Notes: generated by a model from the letters alone, not told the origin. Shown: positions 1 through 11,516, counted from the stretch's first letter. The stretch: DNA of 64,000 bases from Chamaea fasciata (GCA_029207755.1 JARCOQ010000009.1:35362914-35426913), one strand, 5' to 3'. Made by a program: numbers and translations.

Positions 1-1398
1 AGTGCCTGCTCTGACCACCTCTGTGTGCAGGTTTGCATGGATCACAGAGCTTTCTGCAAGGACACTGGCACCCCCAAGCCCCTGGCTGGTCCTACAAGCG
101 TTTTCCATCTTCTGGGGACTCAGGCTGGAAGCAGCAGCTCCCCTTTTATTTATTTCACTCTTTATCTCCCCCAGTCAAAATGGACAGTGCAGATAATCTG
201 GGCTTACAGCCCTTTGAAGTCAATCAGAAAAGACTTTTAACTTGAGTGAGCAGGACCCCAGGCCTCCATCTACCTGATCCACAGGCATTGCCAGGGATTT
301 GGGCAAGTCAGGCTCCATCCACACAGACCTGGCTTTAAAGCCATCGGGTCCAAGCCTTGCCTTGGCGAGAGATCAAGCACAGCAGATTTGCTACAGCCCT
401 CCCATCTTATCACACGTTAGCCCTGTCCAGATGTCAGGCGCTCTCGCTCCCCCTGCTCACAATCCCCCTTTCCCATTTCCTTTTATCTCCCCATTAAATT
501 GCTGACAAGACTTTCCTGGTGGCCTTTTTTCAAAAGTAGAGAGGATCAAAAAAATTGACGGAATATTTCAAAAGTCCTTAGGGAAAATAAGAAGTGGGGG
601 GAGGAAATGAAACAGAAGGGAGAAGGAGCCTGCTACACTGTCACTGTGCACAGAGCCCAGGGCAAGACACTGGGGTTTGCAAGTGCTTTACCTCCCTGCT
701 GGTAGGGAAGGGGCTGGGAACGATTTGGGCTTCCAGGGAGCTGCCTCACAGGCATCACTGGTACCTCCAGCATTGCCATTGCAAATGCTCAGCATGTAGA
801 ACAGCCTTAAAAAAGGCAAACCTGGTTGCAGCCACCCCAAAATTCCAGCGTGGCATCACATCCCCATCACAGCTAGCCAGCATTTGTGGGGACCAGATTT
901 ATTTTTTCCTTTTGATGGGCAGGAAAAGGCAATTTATCTCTGCACCCTTCCTGCCACTTACCCCCAGCATTCCAGCAAAGCTATAGAGGAGTTCCAGCTT
1001 TACACTGGCTTTTGAAAAGGTGACACCACTGGCTTTCAAAGGACATCGGAGCAGGAGAGATGCAGGAGGGGACTCTATCCCAGCAGCTGAAAGCAGCAGG
1101 CAGAGAGCACCAGAGGAAAAAACAACCCAACACACTCCCAGCCTTTGCTGACACGGCCGGAGCTATGTCAGCAGTGGCATTCTGTGTGCACAGGGAGAAA
1201 AACCCAGCCAAAAAAGCAGCAACGTTGAGCAAACCCTCATCTTAATTTAATTTTGCTACCTGGCTGATCATATTTGGTTCTTTATTTAACTGGTAGAACA
1301 AAAAGTTTTAGGGTCAGGTACCTCCCCTCCCCCAAGGGGGGTTATTATATATTGTTTTCCTTTGCCTAAAGGCTCTACAGTGGATTCTGAGTTGACTG
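1..1398. other. Non-coding sequence, no recognised repeat
   Basis: I see no gene or known repeat here. Short open frames occur on both strands, the longest about 130 codons at 594-986, but they overlap each other and resemble nothing I know. An AT-rich stretch lies near 1,240-1,300. A C-run followed by a G-run at about 1,322-1,340 is a short low-complexity inverted patch. Confidence 0.6.
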
Positions 1399-1545
1399 AA
1401 TCCCAGAATGGTTTGGGTTGGAAGGGACCTTAAAGTTCATCTTCTTCCACCCCCTGCCATGGGCAGGGACACCTTCCACTGCTGAAAGCTCGATCCTTGA
1501 ACACTTCCAGGTTGGGTTACCCAAATGTTCCCTGGGCAGCCTGCT
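1399..1545 (-). mobile_element. CR1 LINE, 5'-truncated 3'-end copy
   Basis: Read on the minus strand this is a CR1 3' end. The plus strand shows its complement, beginning aatcccagaatggtttgggt, then ggaagggaccttaaag, then ccccctgccatgggcaggga and a diverged copy of the segment around cttgaacacttccagg. CR1 is the main LINE of birds, and copies are normally truncated at the 5' side by incomplete reverse transcription. The far end fades into diverged sequence, so the right boundary is approximate. No reverse transcriptase coding remains. Confidence 0.88.
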
Positions 1546-2229
1546 GTCCAAAATGCTGCCAGCTCTCCTGGCTAATGCACATACAAACAGCTCTTTGCCT
1601 TCAGTTCCAGTGGGACAACACCCCCCAAAGCCATCACACCAATAAAAAGCCACAGGCAGAGGAGAGCAAGAGCAGATAAGTCCTCGTTCTGGCATGCAAA
1701 GAAGGACCCCTTGGTACAAGCAGATGCACTTGTTATTCACTGCTCAGGATTTGTTATTTATTATCCTACTTCTCCCAAAATTGCAGGAATCTAATCAGAG
1801 CGCAGAAGCCAGAGCAGGTAATGCCGGTGATCAGTCACACGCTCCAAGAAGGAATAACAAACAGCTGGAGTGATCACTGCAGATGATCCACGGGCTGATG
1901 CTAGCTCAGTGCCCACTGAGCAGGATCTCAGGCTGAACACCCCCTGAATGCCAAGCCTTGGCCATCCCATCAGTGCTTGGATTATTTACGTGCTCCAGGT
2001 GTGAGCACGAGCCTCTGGATCAGGACCGAGTTTCCTCCTCTGCCTGCCAGCACCTCACTTAGGAGATGAGGAGAAAATTGACAAATATAAAAGAAGCCTC
2101 CTGCACCCTGGAATGACAGAAAAAGTTATTATGAAAAGGAAATTTCCCGGTTCTAAGAATGAGGTCGAGAACTACATCACGAGAAAATGATATTTCATTT
2201 TACTGCAGACTTTTGCATCCAGCTGTCTG
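1546..2229. other. Non-coding sequence, nothing recognised
   Basis: No known repeat, RNA gene or credible coding frame is visible. The stretch from about 1,780 to 1,920 has several tgatca-like words and TGATC/GATCA half sites, but no organised array. AT content rises from about 2,070 to 2,210 before the next CR1. Confidence 0.5.
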
Positions 2230-2320
2230 GAGCAACCCAGTCTAGTGGGAAGGGTCCCCATTGGTTGGAATAGGATGATCTTTAAGGTCCTCTCCAACAC
2301 AAACCACTCAAGGATTCCAT
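2230..2320 (+). mobile_element. CR1 LINE 3'-end fragment with small internal deletion
   Basis: The order of motifs is that of a CR1 3' end on the plus strand: agcaacccagtctagtggga, then ggttggaataggatgatctt, then taaggtcctctccaacacaa and a diverged terminal attcc repeat. Between agggtccc and ggttggaa the usual tgcccatggcaggg block is missing, so this copy has lost about 15 bases. It is old and only about 90 bases long. Confidence 0.85.
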
Positions 2321-4542
2321 GCTGTTGTAAATGGCTGCCTGGTCCTCATCTTTGGGAACATATTCCAGGTTGCAGCTCCAGCTTCACGATGGCCATGCCC
2401 CTAAAAATACAGCATAGCACTTGCCTTACTTCACCTGTCTATAGGTGTGCTATAGGCTTTCTTCCCCTTTGAAAAATAAGGGGACCAGAGTTTTGGCAGA
2501 GCTGCTGGATTATATCTATACACATAAATATAAATATGTATTTCCTCCTTCTGGCAGGAATTTTGCCAAATGCTTCCACATGTTGCTTTTTTAAAAAATC
2601 CTTTTTAAAGTCTACCTGAGCTCTTGGTATCCCACCTGATGCTCCCAGCTGCCTTGGGATCCTCTCCCATGGTGCTACCTCTGCCCTGGGTTATGTCCTG
2701 GTGCCTTCCAGGGCTGAAGGGATTATTGCTGCCTCAGGATTTGGCTGTTGCTCCCTTCTACTTCCCCCTGGACCGTCTCCAACACTCTCAAAGACCCTTG
2801 TCTTATACATTCTGCACATGCTGCTTCAAAACCTAAACCTTTCTCTCCAAGAATAGGGAAAACACTGGCTTTTCCCCCTTTGGAAAGCTGAAAAAAAGCC
2901 TGTAATGTTTCTCCACGAAGCCCTGCCCGAGTCAGGGTTAGCATCACAACCCTTGGAGAAACACCTTTCTCCTTCTGGTTTTCCAAGGTTATCCTCCCAC
3001 CACTTGCATCCTGGGCCATGTTTCTGGCCAGCCATCCTTGAAAATGTTGGGACAACATAAGGCGGTATCTCCTGCGCTTGTATCAATAACCCAGGATCAA
3101 AGAAACTTGGTGCTTGCAATTGGCACAAAGCCAAAGAAATGCTCATACCAGCCTTCCTGTGGGGCCAGCAGGGCTCTCCTGGCTCCCTGGGGGCCACCCT
3201 GATGCAAATTTCTTGCGGGAGAATCTCCTCCATGTGGGAGTCAGCTCTTTGGGTGTCCTTGGGGTGGCCCAGAAGCAGAAATTTCAGGGAAAGAATGCTG
3301 GGACCTCTTGAGAGTTCCCTCTTGCTGCTGTGCCAGCTCAGGGCGAGCAGTAGGAAACGCATTTCATCTGCAAGTGAAAGGCTGTTTCCACCTCTAATTA
3401 ACCCGAGGGCCATCCAAGCACTGGAGCCAGGCTCTCATTAGCCAAACCACAGCAGAAATTCCCATTTCAGCTGCCTTGCAGTGGGATCTCCTCCTCCGAG
3501 TGGCCTCCAGGGGTTCTCCTCTCCTGGAAGCCCACCCTAACACCTTGGCTTTCTCCTGGGGTACCATTATCGCCTGTCAGATCATATGAAACACTCCAGA
3601 CTAAAAAGATGCAGGAGATTTAGGGACCAAACGAGCAACTAAGAAAATCCATAACCATTGCAAGGGAAAGCAGGTCGGCTATCCTGACACAAGATACATG
3701 GCACTGGTCTCAGAAAAAGATCTTAAAATACTGGAGGCAGTACTGTCAATCCCCATCTAGATTTGGGGATGTTTCTCACAGATTTTTAAACAGAAATGGT
3801 TAAAACCAGCACATTTTTTGCTTCAGTAGGACCAAAACACCCAGCTTTCCCTACTATGGGTTAAAGGGAAGAAATGCAGAAAGGAAGTTAATCAGGTTGA
3901 GATCAAAGTGAAAAACCCAAACGAACCAGCAAACAAATCTCATCCAAACCCCTACAAGCAAAGAGTGTGCTGTGACTCCTTCCCCTCACTGCTGTTCACT
4001 TTCATCCTCCTGACCTTCTTCGTTCCAGTCAGGAGGGAATAGGAATGTTCGAAGAAAGCTATTCCTGTGCTATTTTTAGCCCAGCCAGAAGAAAAGTGAC
4101 TGGAAATAATCCATGAAAGCAAGCTTTCACCTTGATTTTCAGCCTCTGGAGATTTCGATAGCCTTGATAGCAATCACAACTTAACCATAGGCGTAGAAAA
4201 TACTGAGTGATACCAAGAGCATAAATTGAGTCCTTCCTTTCTTCCTCTCTTTCTTCCCGCTCCACATTAAAAACCCCATGAACCATTGAAGGGAGACTGA
4301 GGGAAGCACTTTCCCCCACCAACCAGTGAATTGGTGGCCACACCATGGCAGGAGAAGGGAGAGCCAGGTGTGGCTGTGTTTCAGCCCAGATACGCAGCCA
4401 GCAAGAGAATTCGACTGAATTACAACTGAATGCATTTCAAATAGATGCTGATTTTGGAATCTTCTACAAGTGTAGAATCTTTCCCACAAGTTCCTGTGGG
4501 AAAAGCCATGCTTTCCCAACCAGGATTAAGAAAACCTCTCCT
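2321..4542. other. Non-coding sequence between CR1 copies
   Basis: No known repeat is recognised. The longest open frame is 195 codons on the minus strand (2,826-3,413). It overlaps open frames on the plus strand and has no recognisable domain, so I do not call a gene. A short pyrimidine-rich patch lies at about 4,231-4,262, and two A/T-rich stretches occur at 2,510-2,610 and 3,780-3,940. Confidence 0.5.
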
Positions 4543-4640
4543 GAACAACCTGGTCCAGTGGGAGGTGTGCAGCCCATGGCAGGGGGTTGGAATGAGATGA
4601 GCTTTAAGGTCCCCTCCAACCCAAACCGTTCTGGGATTCT
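4543..4640 (+). mobile_element. CR1 LINE 3'-end fragment
   Basis: Plus-strand CR1 tail. It reads gaacaacctggtccagtggg, cccatggcagggggttggaa, gatgagctttaaggtcccct, then ccaacccaaaccgttctggg and an attctgg terminal word. The copy is close to the family consensus apart from point changes and stops at the expected CR1 3' terminus. No coding part is present. Confidence 0.9.
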
Positions 4641-4865
4641 GGCACTGACTGACTGCACAGGGACCTCGGTGCTCCCCTGCCTGTCCTGGCCCACAGGCAG
4701 CAGACCAAGCAGCCACTGATGGTTCACAGGGCTCAGCTGCATGTCTGAGAGACCAAAGGAATTAATTAAGAGAAGCTGCACTCCCAAGGTGCTGATAATA
4801 AGAACAAAATGAGGGCTGATCCCATTAAGTCAATCTTCTCTGCTGGTTGCTGCCATCTGATGTCT

Positions 4866-4905
4866 CCCCTTGCTTCCCCTTGCTCCCCCTTGCTCCCCCT
4901 TGCTC
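4866..4905. repeat. Four-copy 10-bp tandem repeat (ccccttgctc)
   Basis: Four head-to-tail copies of a 10-bp unit, the first ending in tt and the other three identical. This short minisatellite codes for leucine- and proline-rich peptide at the start of the longest open frame of the window, which is one reason to distrust that frame. Confidence 0.9.
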
Positions 4906-5811
4906 CATGCTGCCAGTTCCCACTGTAGATTTAAACCCACTTTACTTCTGCTGATCCATTTTAAAGTGACCACAACCATGAGACTGGGTTTGAAAAATCT
5001 ATCACTTCCCCACGCTGTTCCCACCATCAGCTTTCCTCCTGCTATCAAACACCTCCTTTTCCCACTGTGGCCAGGGCTGCTGAGAGCATTTCTCCCTGGG
5101 GCGGGTGTCCCTAGACTCTTACCGATATCAGAGGGAGCAAACCCCCCCAGCCTGGTGCTGCCACATCCCCATCTCCTCCTGGTTTCAGCCTGTGCACAAG
5201 GCATTGGGTTTAGCCACCATGCCTGGGCTCCAGGCTGGTTTTCCTCACAGCAGAAGAGGCAGGATGAGCCCCTGGCATGGAGTGGTCTCCTGGCCATGGC
5301 AATTCTGATTTTGTGGAGTGTGGGTAGTCTAGCCCTCTGGGGAAGCCAGGACAAACTGGTTTGCATCCAGTACAGTCAGATCTTCTGCTGCCTAAAGAGG
5401 ACTCAACCACATTTGGCCAGGCCCAGAGACCCTCAGAGAGAATTTTTGTCCCAGCTGATGGCTTTTCTTTGCAATCTGTCTCAGCCCAACAACCAAGAGG
5501 CCACACTGAGCACCCCCACTGCTGGAAAGCTGTCCTGGGGAAAAGGAGCCAAGCTGACTGTGTGGAAAGCACGCTGTGGTGTCATCACCTCCTCGTGGTG
5601 GGAAAGAGATGCTCTGGACCATGACAAACCCCTTGGAAGGGGGCAGCAGCTGCAAACCTGTCCTTTCCCATCAAGAGTTTCCCTCAGAGTCATCCTCTGC
5701 CTTACAGGGCCACTTGGGCCAGTGTTGTGGCTCCCCAGAGAACAACAAACCCCATCCATACTCCCCTTACCCTGGCTGGGAACAGCCAGAGCAGCTGCAA
5801 CCAGCAAGTAG
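4870..5811 (+). other. Longest open frame of the window (313 codons), not called a gene
   Basis: This frame is open for 313 codons from an ATG inside the 10-bp tandem repeat. I recognise no domain. The translation begins in simple-sequence DNA and has no signal peptide followed by a plausible mature domain. It is overlapped by minus-strand frames of 178, 120 and 133 codons, so the area is simply poor in stop codons, as expected for C-rich sequence. A bird gene would usually be split into exons, and no convincing splice framework is visible. Most likely a chance frame; a lineage-specific transcript is not excluded. Confidence 0.08.
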
Positions 5812-6746
5812 AGAGGCAGTAAAACAAAAATTAAAAAAAACCCCAAAAAACAAAACAACAAAAACAACAAAAAAAATCCCACTTTTCAGAGTTTTAAAGC
5901 ATTTCCCTGGATTGAAGAGGCTCTGGTGAGCGTTGCCATGGCAGGGGATATTTATTGCCATCTCAGGAAATGTTTCATTATTCTTTGGTAAGTGGTGGCC
6001 ATGAATTTCGGCCTGTCTGCCTGGCCATAAAGGGGACCAGGGGGCAGATTGTGTCCAGCAGCCAGGCTCTGCTGATGAATGGAGCATGACCTCCCTCCTC
6101 CCAGAGGATGGTGTGCCTGCAAAACCCTGGCTGGGTCCCTCTGTGGCAGGGAACCAGATCCCACAGATCCCCAGGGGAGAGGGTGGCTGGACAGTCAAGC
6201 AGGCTGAGGGGCTGCTCCCAATGGATTTACAGCAGAGGGAAAACACCACGAGCCCCTTCAGCACACGGTTTAAACACTCACAATGAAAATAACCAGTTGA
6301 ATTCTGTGCTTAGCTAGCAAAGCTGATCCAGAGGCTGTTTCTGTCCACTCGGAATCCTCAGGAAACAGCTCAGCAGGTCTGGATGGAGGTGGAAAAGGCA
6401 AAGAGTCCAAGACACCAACTGCATGGGACACAAGGCAGCTCCTAGCGAGCCTCTGACAAGGCTCCTTTGCTCTCTCACACCAACTGCTCTGGAACAGGAT
6501 GGGGAGAAACAAACATTTCATCCCTTCCCCCCCCGCCCCCTGTGAAAATACCTACCAGACTTTCCAAGTCTGTGTGTCTGTGTAAGCCTCCAGGACCTAA
6601 AATTTCCTGTGGCAATGAGTCCTACTTTTTAACAGGCTGATGAGTAAAGAGTTTGCCTTCACTTCTTGGAACTTCTCGAGATCTTCCCTGTATGTAGAAC
6701 AGAAAGGATGGCATCCAGAGGGACAGGTGGAGAGGTGGCACTCTGT

Positions 6747-6906
6747 GAACCTCACGAAGTTCAACAAGTGAAGTGTCTCAGGCCAGGCTGGACAGGGCTT
6801 GGACCAGCCCGAGACAGTGGAACGTGTCTCTGCCCATGGAAGGGGGCTGGAATTGGATAATCTCCAAGGTCCCTTCCATCCCAAACCATTCTGGGATTCT
6901 GTGATA
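6747..6906 (+). mobile_element. CR1 LINE with remnant of ORF2 end and 3' tail
   Basis: The left part reads gaacctcacgaagttcaaca, which matches the very end of CR1 ORF2 (an Asn-Leu-x-Lys-Phe-Asn-Lys type sequence). It then jumps, by internal deletion, to the 3' untranslated part: ggctggacagggcttgg, tgcccatggaagggggctgg, then ctccaaggtcccttccatcc and ccaaaccattctgggattct. The 3' terminus carries the attctggg/attctgtg tandem word typical of CR1. The reverse transcriptase is lost. Confidence 0.88.
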
Positions 6907-7796
6907 TTCCTGATTCCAAGGGTTTCTTGAACTAAGCCATCATTGCTGATTAATTCTTCCGCTTTACAACACAAACGATTTCATGTCTGGCCCTTCCTGT
7001 ATCAATCCTTTCCTCCTGTGGATAATTTTCTAGGCTTCTTCCCATCCATTTTTTGTGGGCTACTCACAAATTACTCAAGGCAGGAGATACCAGACATTCA
7101 TTAAGCAGCACAATGACATTCCCCATTCCAGCCTCTCTTACCTCCCTGGTTTTTCCGGACTACTGTGGACCAGCAGTGTCATTTTGACAGATTTTTCCAG
7201 CATAACTCTCAGATCTCCTTCCCAAGCAGAAACAGCCAGTTCAGAGCCCAGTGATTTCCCCCCTGTGCAATGTTTTTTCATTTAGCAGCCTTGAATTTCA
7301 TCTGCCGTTTTATTATCTGCGCACTAAATATCATCAGGCCCTTTTCCCATTCTTAGAGGCTGGCTGTGTTTTAATATCTTTGGTATTAACTAAGCATTGC
7401 CATCAAATATTCTTACTTCTTTTTTTATTTTCTTCCAGACTCACCTGGGCTCCCCAAATTCAGGGGAGTGATGCACAAGAAAAGGCCTGTCAACACTAAA
7501 TTGTCACTAAGTGCAAAAAGCACCTTCTCAAGGCTCCGCAGGTTAGAGGATTCAGGTGACAAAGTCACATCTACCACCATGCACAGTGGCTTTATAGACA
7601 ATGTGGTTGTTGTATTTTAGCATAGCTAACACGATCTGAAATGAGAAAAAGACTCTCTTAAACAAGAAGTCTTTTCAAATTCCTTGTAAATTCTCCTCCA
7701 GAATTGTAACTGCGATGTTTACCAGCAGCTCTGTGAAAGTGGGTGATCTCAGAGCTTGGGGAGAGCAAAAGGTTTTAGTTTTCCACCCCAGGGCAA

Positions 7797-7848
7797 ACTC
7801 TGGGAGTTACCAGAGTAAATTTACTCTGGGGCTTACCAGAGCAAATTG
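7797..7848. repeat. Alternating inverted repeats with 20-bp perfect palindrome
   Basis: The word ACTCTGG and its complement CCAGAGT alternate at about 7,797, 7,810, 7,823 and 7,837 (the last with a C for the final T), spaced 13, 13 and 14 bases. The middle two form a perfect 20-bp palindrome at 7,810-7,829 (ccagagtaaatttactctgg). A 15-base direct repeat, ttaccagagtaaatt and ttaccagagcaaatt, lies at 7,807-7,821 and 7,833-7,847. It could extrude as a small cruciform or bind a dimeric factor. It fits no repeat family I know. Confidence 0.85.
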
Positions 7849-9269
7849 AGTGCAGCAGGGAGCAGAGACTCAGGATTTAAAGGGTTTCCCAGAGTGGAGG
7901 TTCTGGGGCTTCAGAGCTGCCAGACCTCATAATCTAAAATCAGGTTTGGTTGAGGTTCTTTTGGTTTGAAATGTATATCCAGTGGCAATGGATTCTTTAA
8001 AGTATCAGGCCCCAACAGGAAAAGGCTGTCCCTGACGAAGGCTCCTGTTCTCTCACTGGAGGGATGCACAGAGAAAACCCCTTTTTCTTCCCAGTGACAG
8101 AACGTGCTGCCGGCATGTCCAGCAGCACAGAGCATGGAAGCACTGGAAAAGGAAATGGCAAATGGAAAATGCTCCACAAAAGGCTCTGCCTTTTTTTACA
8201 GCCCTGCTAAGCTCTCTGGTTCCCTGTTTCTCATAAACAGCTGTTTTCTAACCCCTTTTAGCCAATGGGCCATGGATACCTTGGAAAAGTGCCCATTAAA
8301 ATGAGCCATGGGCCCTCCGTTAGCCATCCCTCAAAGCCAGGTGGGAGAAAATAGTTTATTAACTGCTAAAGGATGGGTTTCCTCTATAATGAACCTCTCT
8401 GCAGTATTGAAGAAAAGCCATGTCTGACTTCCCTTTCCTAATAAATGGCTTCTTCAGAGTTTAATTAACTTCTCCCTGCTCCTCTTTTGTGGCAAAGTGT
8501 CACCCTGACCAGGAGACAAACTGTGTTTGTTCCTTTATCTGGGAGAGCACTGGCCTGTCAGATAAAATGCTCTGCCTAATTTTCTGGGGCTTTTTCTCTT
8601 CCCACTTTACATATTCCAGGGAGGGAGGCAGTAATAACAGAAAGCATCTGGATACCGTTGGGATTGGAAGGAGCACCTCCTTAAAATACAGCCTGAACCA
8701 TATTCCTGAGCGCTGGCAGGGCCTAGGAATGGTCTTTCTCACAGACCCACCAGAAACTGGGTCAGGCTCTCTGTCTGCTCCTTTGTTTCCTTAGGCTTGA
8801 AAACAAACCTGGAGGAAACAATTTTTGCCCTTCCAGGGCTACAGAATTTTGTATTTCCAGCAGCGTTGGTCTGTCCCTGTGTGTGTGTACAAATATAGCT
8901 CAAAATCAATAGGAGTGAGATAAGGTCACTGTATTTCTGAGAAATGTGCTCCTGATAGCTCATAAACCCAAACTTCACACTTCCTGTGGCACTCCAGGGC
9001 TGGCTATGTGTGCCAAGACAGCGGCACAGCCTGGAGAAGGTGAGGCCTGTTCTCTTTCAACAAAGGATGAATTTGGGCCAAGACAAGAGGGACCATCAGA
9101 AACTTCTGCTTCAGCTTTTTTGCTCAGCTCTCAGCCCATCCCACAGCAGACGGCAGGAGCTCCCATTTTATGGTGGGAGGGGGTAGGAACTCCAGAGTTC
9201 CACCTGGAGAAATAGGTGGCCTTTTCCATGCCATGCCTGGGCTCCATTTCAGGAAAAGATCCCAGGGCC

Positions 9270-9450
9270 AGTCTCATTAAACGCGGGCCTGAGCGGCGCC
9301 ACTTTGATTGATTGTGCCAGGTCAGGAGCAGCCAGGGACTTTTGTGACACCAATGCAGTAATGGTCTCCAGCACACAGACAATCCCAGAGGATGTGTCTT
9401 TCCTAGCCAAATGAAATTAATTAATGGTGGCAATAAATAAAGCACCCCAG
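9270..9450. promoter_or_regulatory. Possible conserved regulatory element (TTAATTAAT core)
   Basis: A CpG-bearing patch (aaacgcgggcctgagcggcg) is followed by tttgattgattgtg, a SOX-like acaatc word and gaaattaattaatggtgg. The mix of homeodomain-type TAAT sites with local CpG is typical of developmental enhancers. This rests on composition and motifs only; conservation was not tested. Confidence 0.25.
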
Positions 9451-9879
9451 ACAAACGAGAGCATCTGAGCCGCCACCAGAGCAACAGAAGGGAAAAATCG
9501 GGAAAGGAGAACGTTTTGCAGTACATTTCTGGGGAAGGGCTAACACATTTTTTTGGATACACTGGGTGAAATGGGGCTGCAGGAGGAGGATGGGCCAGCA
9601 TGGAGCATCTCAGGGGAACAACAGCAGCTGGGGCTGGCCATTTGTTCCTTTTCTGTGCTCAGCATAAGCTCTGCCACCAGGTGCAGCTGGACTCCAAGGA
9701 CTCTCCTCCACAGCCATGATCCTGTCTGGTCTGCCCTGACTGCCTCCTGCAGGGGGGAAATGATGCCTTAAGTTTTAGATTTCGTGTTTTTCAGATTCTG
9801 TGCTGCCCAGGGGTGCAGTTCTGAGCCTCACATTAGGTGCTGGTGAGCTCTCTTCACAGAGTAGGGAGACAAAACAAAT

Positions 9880-10210
9880 CCTTTTCCTGCTGAAGACCAA
9901 GGACAACTTTCAGGCCCAAAAGCACACACAAGGGTGGGCTGGAGGGAGCAACAAGAAGGATGGGACCTCACAACCTGAAGCTGTAATTGAAGAATAAACC
10001 CTCATATGCAAATGGACCAAAATTTATAAAAACGTAAGACTTCGTGACCGGTCAGCCGTTTTGTGACCATTCTTAGTCCACCTTGGGTGTAACCCTGGTC
10101 AGGTCCTGTCCTGCCCAAGGTGTACCCTTAAAGGCCTTTCAATAAATACCTACTTTATTCTCACTAGCTCTGTCCAGTCTCTTTCAGGTCAGCCTTCCCA
10201 AGGCATTGTA
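9880..10210 (+). mobile_element. Endogenous retrovirus LTR remnant (solo)
   Basis: The plus strand has the order of an LTR promoter and polyadenylation region. An octamer atgcaaat lies at 10,006-10,013, a TATA-like tttataaaaa at about 10,023-10,032, and an AATAAA signal at 10,141-10,146, about 115 bases downstream. A pyrimidine-rich U5-like end follows (ctctgtccagtctctttcag). The wording resembles LTRs common in songbird genomes. No gag, pol or env sequence, primer-binding site or second LTR is visible nearby, so it is probably a solo LTR. Both ends are approximate and the 5' TG terminus was not identified. Confidence 0.75.
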
Positions 10211-10621
10211 TGCAGTTGTTTTACCCCACCTCCTACACCCCTGGTGGCATAACTAAAAACACCGTGTGTGTGTGTGTCTGATACCAATCACATTAATCCA
10301 TCACAGGCAAGCCCTGGATGATTACAGGGCTGATTGCCAGGGCCTGACACTCCTGTGCTCACTCCAACCCTGCCTGGGCATTTCCTTGGATCCCCAGGCT
10401 CTGGAGCAGATCTCAGGCACTCCTAATTGGCACGTGACAAAGTGGCTGCCTCAGGTTGGACAATACCAATTAGCATACTTATTAAATGAACGCATGTGCA
10501 TGTGTTGGTAGCCATTATCTCATTACCTTAACAAGTGCATCAGGGTGAGGCATCAAACCCTGTGGAGCAGCAGGAAGGCGACCTGCCCTGGGATAAGGGA
10601 CAGGACAGGACTTTTGGAGCA
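10211..10621. other. Non-coding spacer between LTR and CR1
   Basis: Unique-looking sequence with a (GT)7 run at 10,264-10,277. The last 50-70 bases may be diverged CR1, since a gggataagggacaggacagg stretch precedes the clear CR1 start, but I cannot fix a boundary. Confidence 0.5.
10264..10277. repeat. (GT)7 microsatellite
   Basis: Seven uninterrupted GT units. Short, and likely only weakly polymorphic. Confidence 0.9.
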
Positions 10622-11047
10622 AATCCAGGGGCGAGCCATGAAGATGATTAGAGGAAGAAGCACATATCCTATAAGGAAAGGCTGAGAGAAGTGGGATCAT
10701 TCAGCCTGGAGAAGAGAAACTTCAGGGAGAACTTAAAGCCCCTTCCGGTGCCTGAAAGGCTCCAAGAGATGTTGAGAGGGATTTGGGACAAGAGCCTGGA
10801 CTGTCAGGACAAGGAGGAATGGCTCCTCACTGCCAGAGGGCAGGGTTAGATGGGATATTGGGAAGGAATTCTTCCCTGTGAAGGTGGTGGGGCGCTGGCC
10901 CAGGTTGCTCAGAAGAAGCTGTGGCTGTCCCATCCCTGGAAGTGTCCAGGTTGGACAGGGCTCGGAGCGCCTATGCCCCTGCCCATGGCAGGAGGTTGGG
11001 AACACAATGAGCTTTAAAGATTCAACCCAGATGACTCCATGACTCCC
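10622..11047 (+). mobile_element. CR1 LINE, one of the two longest copies in the window
   Basis: About 425 bases of CR1 3' region on the plus strand. Motifs in order: atccaggggcgagccatgaa, gaaaggctgagagaagtggg, ttcagcctggagaagagaaa, the gatattgggaaggaattctt segment, ggaagtgtccaggttggaca, and tgcccatggcaggaggttgg. The extreme 3' end is worn, with deletions in the aaggtcccttccaaccc block. Only non-coding CR1 sequence is present. Confidence 0.92.
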
Positions 11048-11516
11048 TGAAATCCCTGCTCCCTGGGCAGCACCCACTGTCTGACACGGGTGAGTTTGCT
11101 GAGCAGCTCCCACCACTTCCAGGGTAATGCGACTCAGACCTTTGGGGTTTTTCCTTCTCCAGAATTAATTCTTGGAAGCCAGGGAACAGGAGTAACTAGG
11201 GAGGCCAAGACATCTGAAATTACATTTACCAGGCTACACAAGGCTGGTGCTTTTTATTTCTTTCCCTCTTTTGCATATCTCCCCCAGGCTGAGTTTAGCC
11301 TATGGCACCACTGTTATCAGAGAGCAGTCAGGGGGAGAGTTGAGACTTGGTGTTTGTGCCTGGGAACCAAAACAGACCCTGTTCACTGCTTTAATTTATT
11401 GCTCACGAAAGTCTGCAATCTTGCTTTCTTCTTTTTCTTTTTTCCCTCCTTGGAATTGGTATGGCAGAGCCTGTCTGCTGGAAGTTTCTCTGCCTTTTAT
11501 GTCAGGGCTGGCATGG
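11048..11516. other. Non-coding spacer between opposed CR1 copies
   Basis: No repeat recognised except a T/C-rich stretch at about 11,422-11,447. The two flanking CR1 copies point toward each other, with their 3' ends facing this spacer. Confidence 0.5.

Larger units (their letters stand above)
4641..6746. other. Non-coding sequence with stop-poor C-rich core
   Basis: Apart from the minisatellite and the chance open frame noted separately, this interval holds an A-rich simple stretch at about 5,818-5,877 (aaaac/aac units) and a C-run at about 6,527-6,540. No known transposon is recognised. Confidence 0.5.
6907..9879. other. Non-coding sequence with palindrome cluster and AT-rich islands
   Basis: No transposon recognised. 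It contains the 7.8-kb palindrome cluster and a possible conserved element near 9.27-9.45 kb, both listed separately. A GTTTAATTAAC word sits at about 8,459. Open frames of up to about 156 codons are present on both strands with no recognisable product. Confidence 0.5.

Noticed and set aside
2826..3413. 195-codon minus-strand frame
   Set aside because: No recognisable domain; overlapped by plus-strand frames and by another minus-strand frame. It fits chance in stop-poor DNA.
4866..4905. 10-bp tandem repeat as a regulatory array
   Set aside because: Only four copies and no known binding word; treated as simple minisatellite.
9880..10622. Full endogenous retrovirus
   Set aside because: No gag, pol or env-like sequence and no second LTR flank the LTR-like region.
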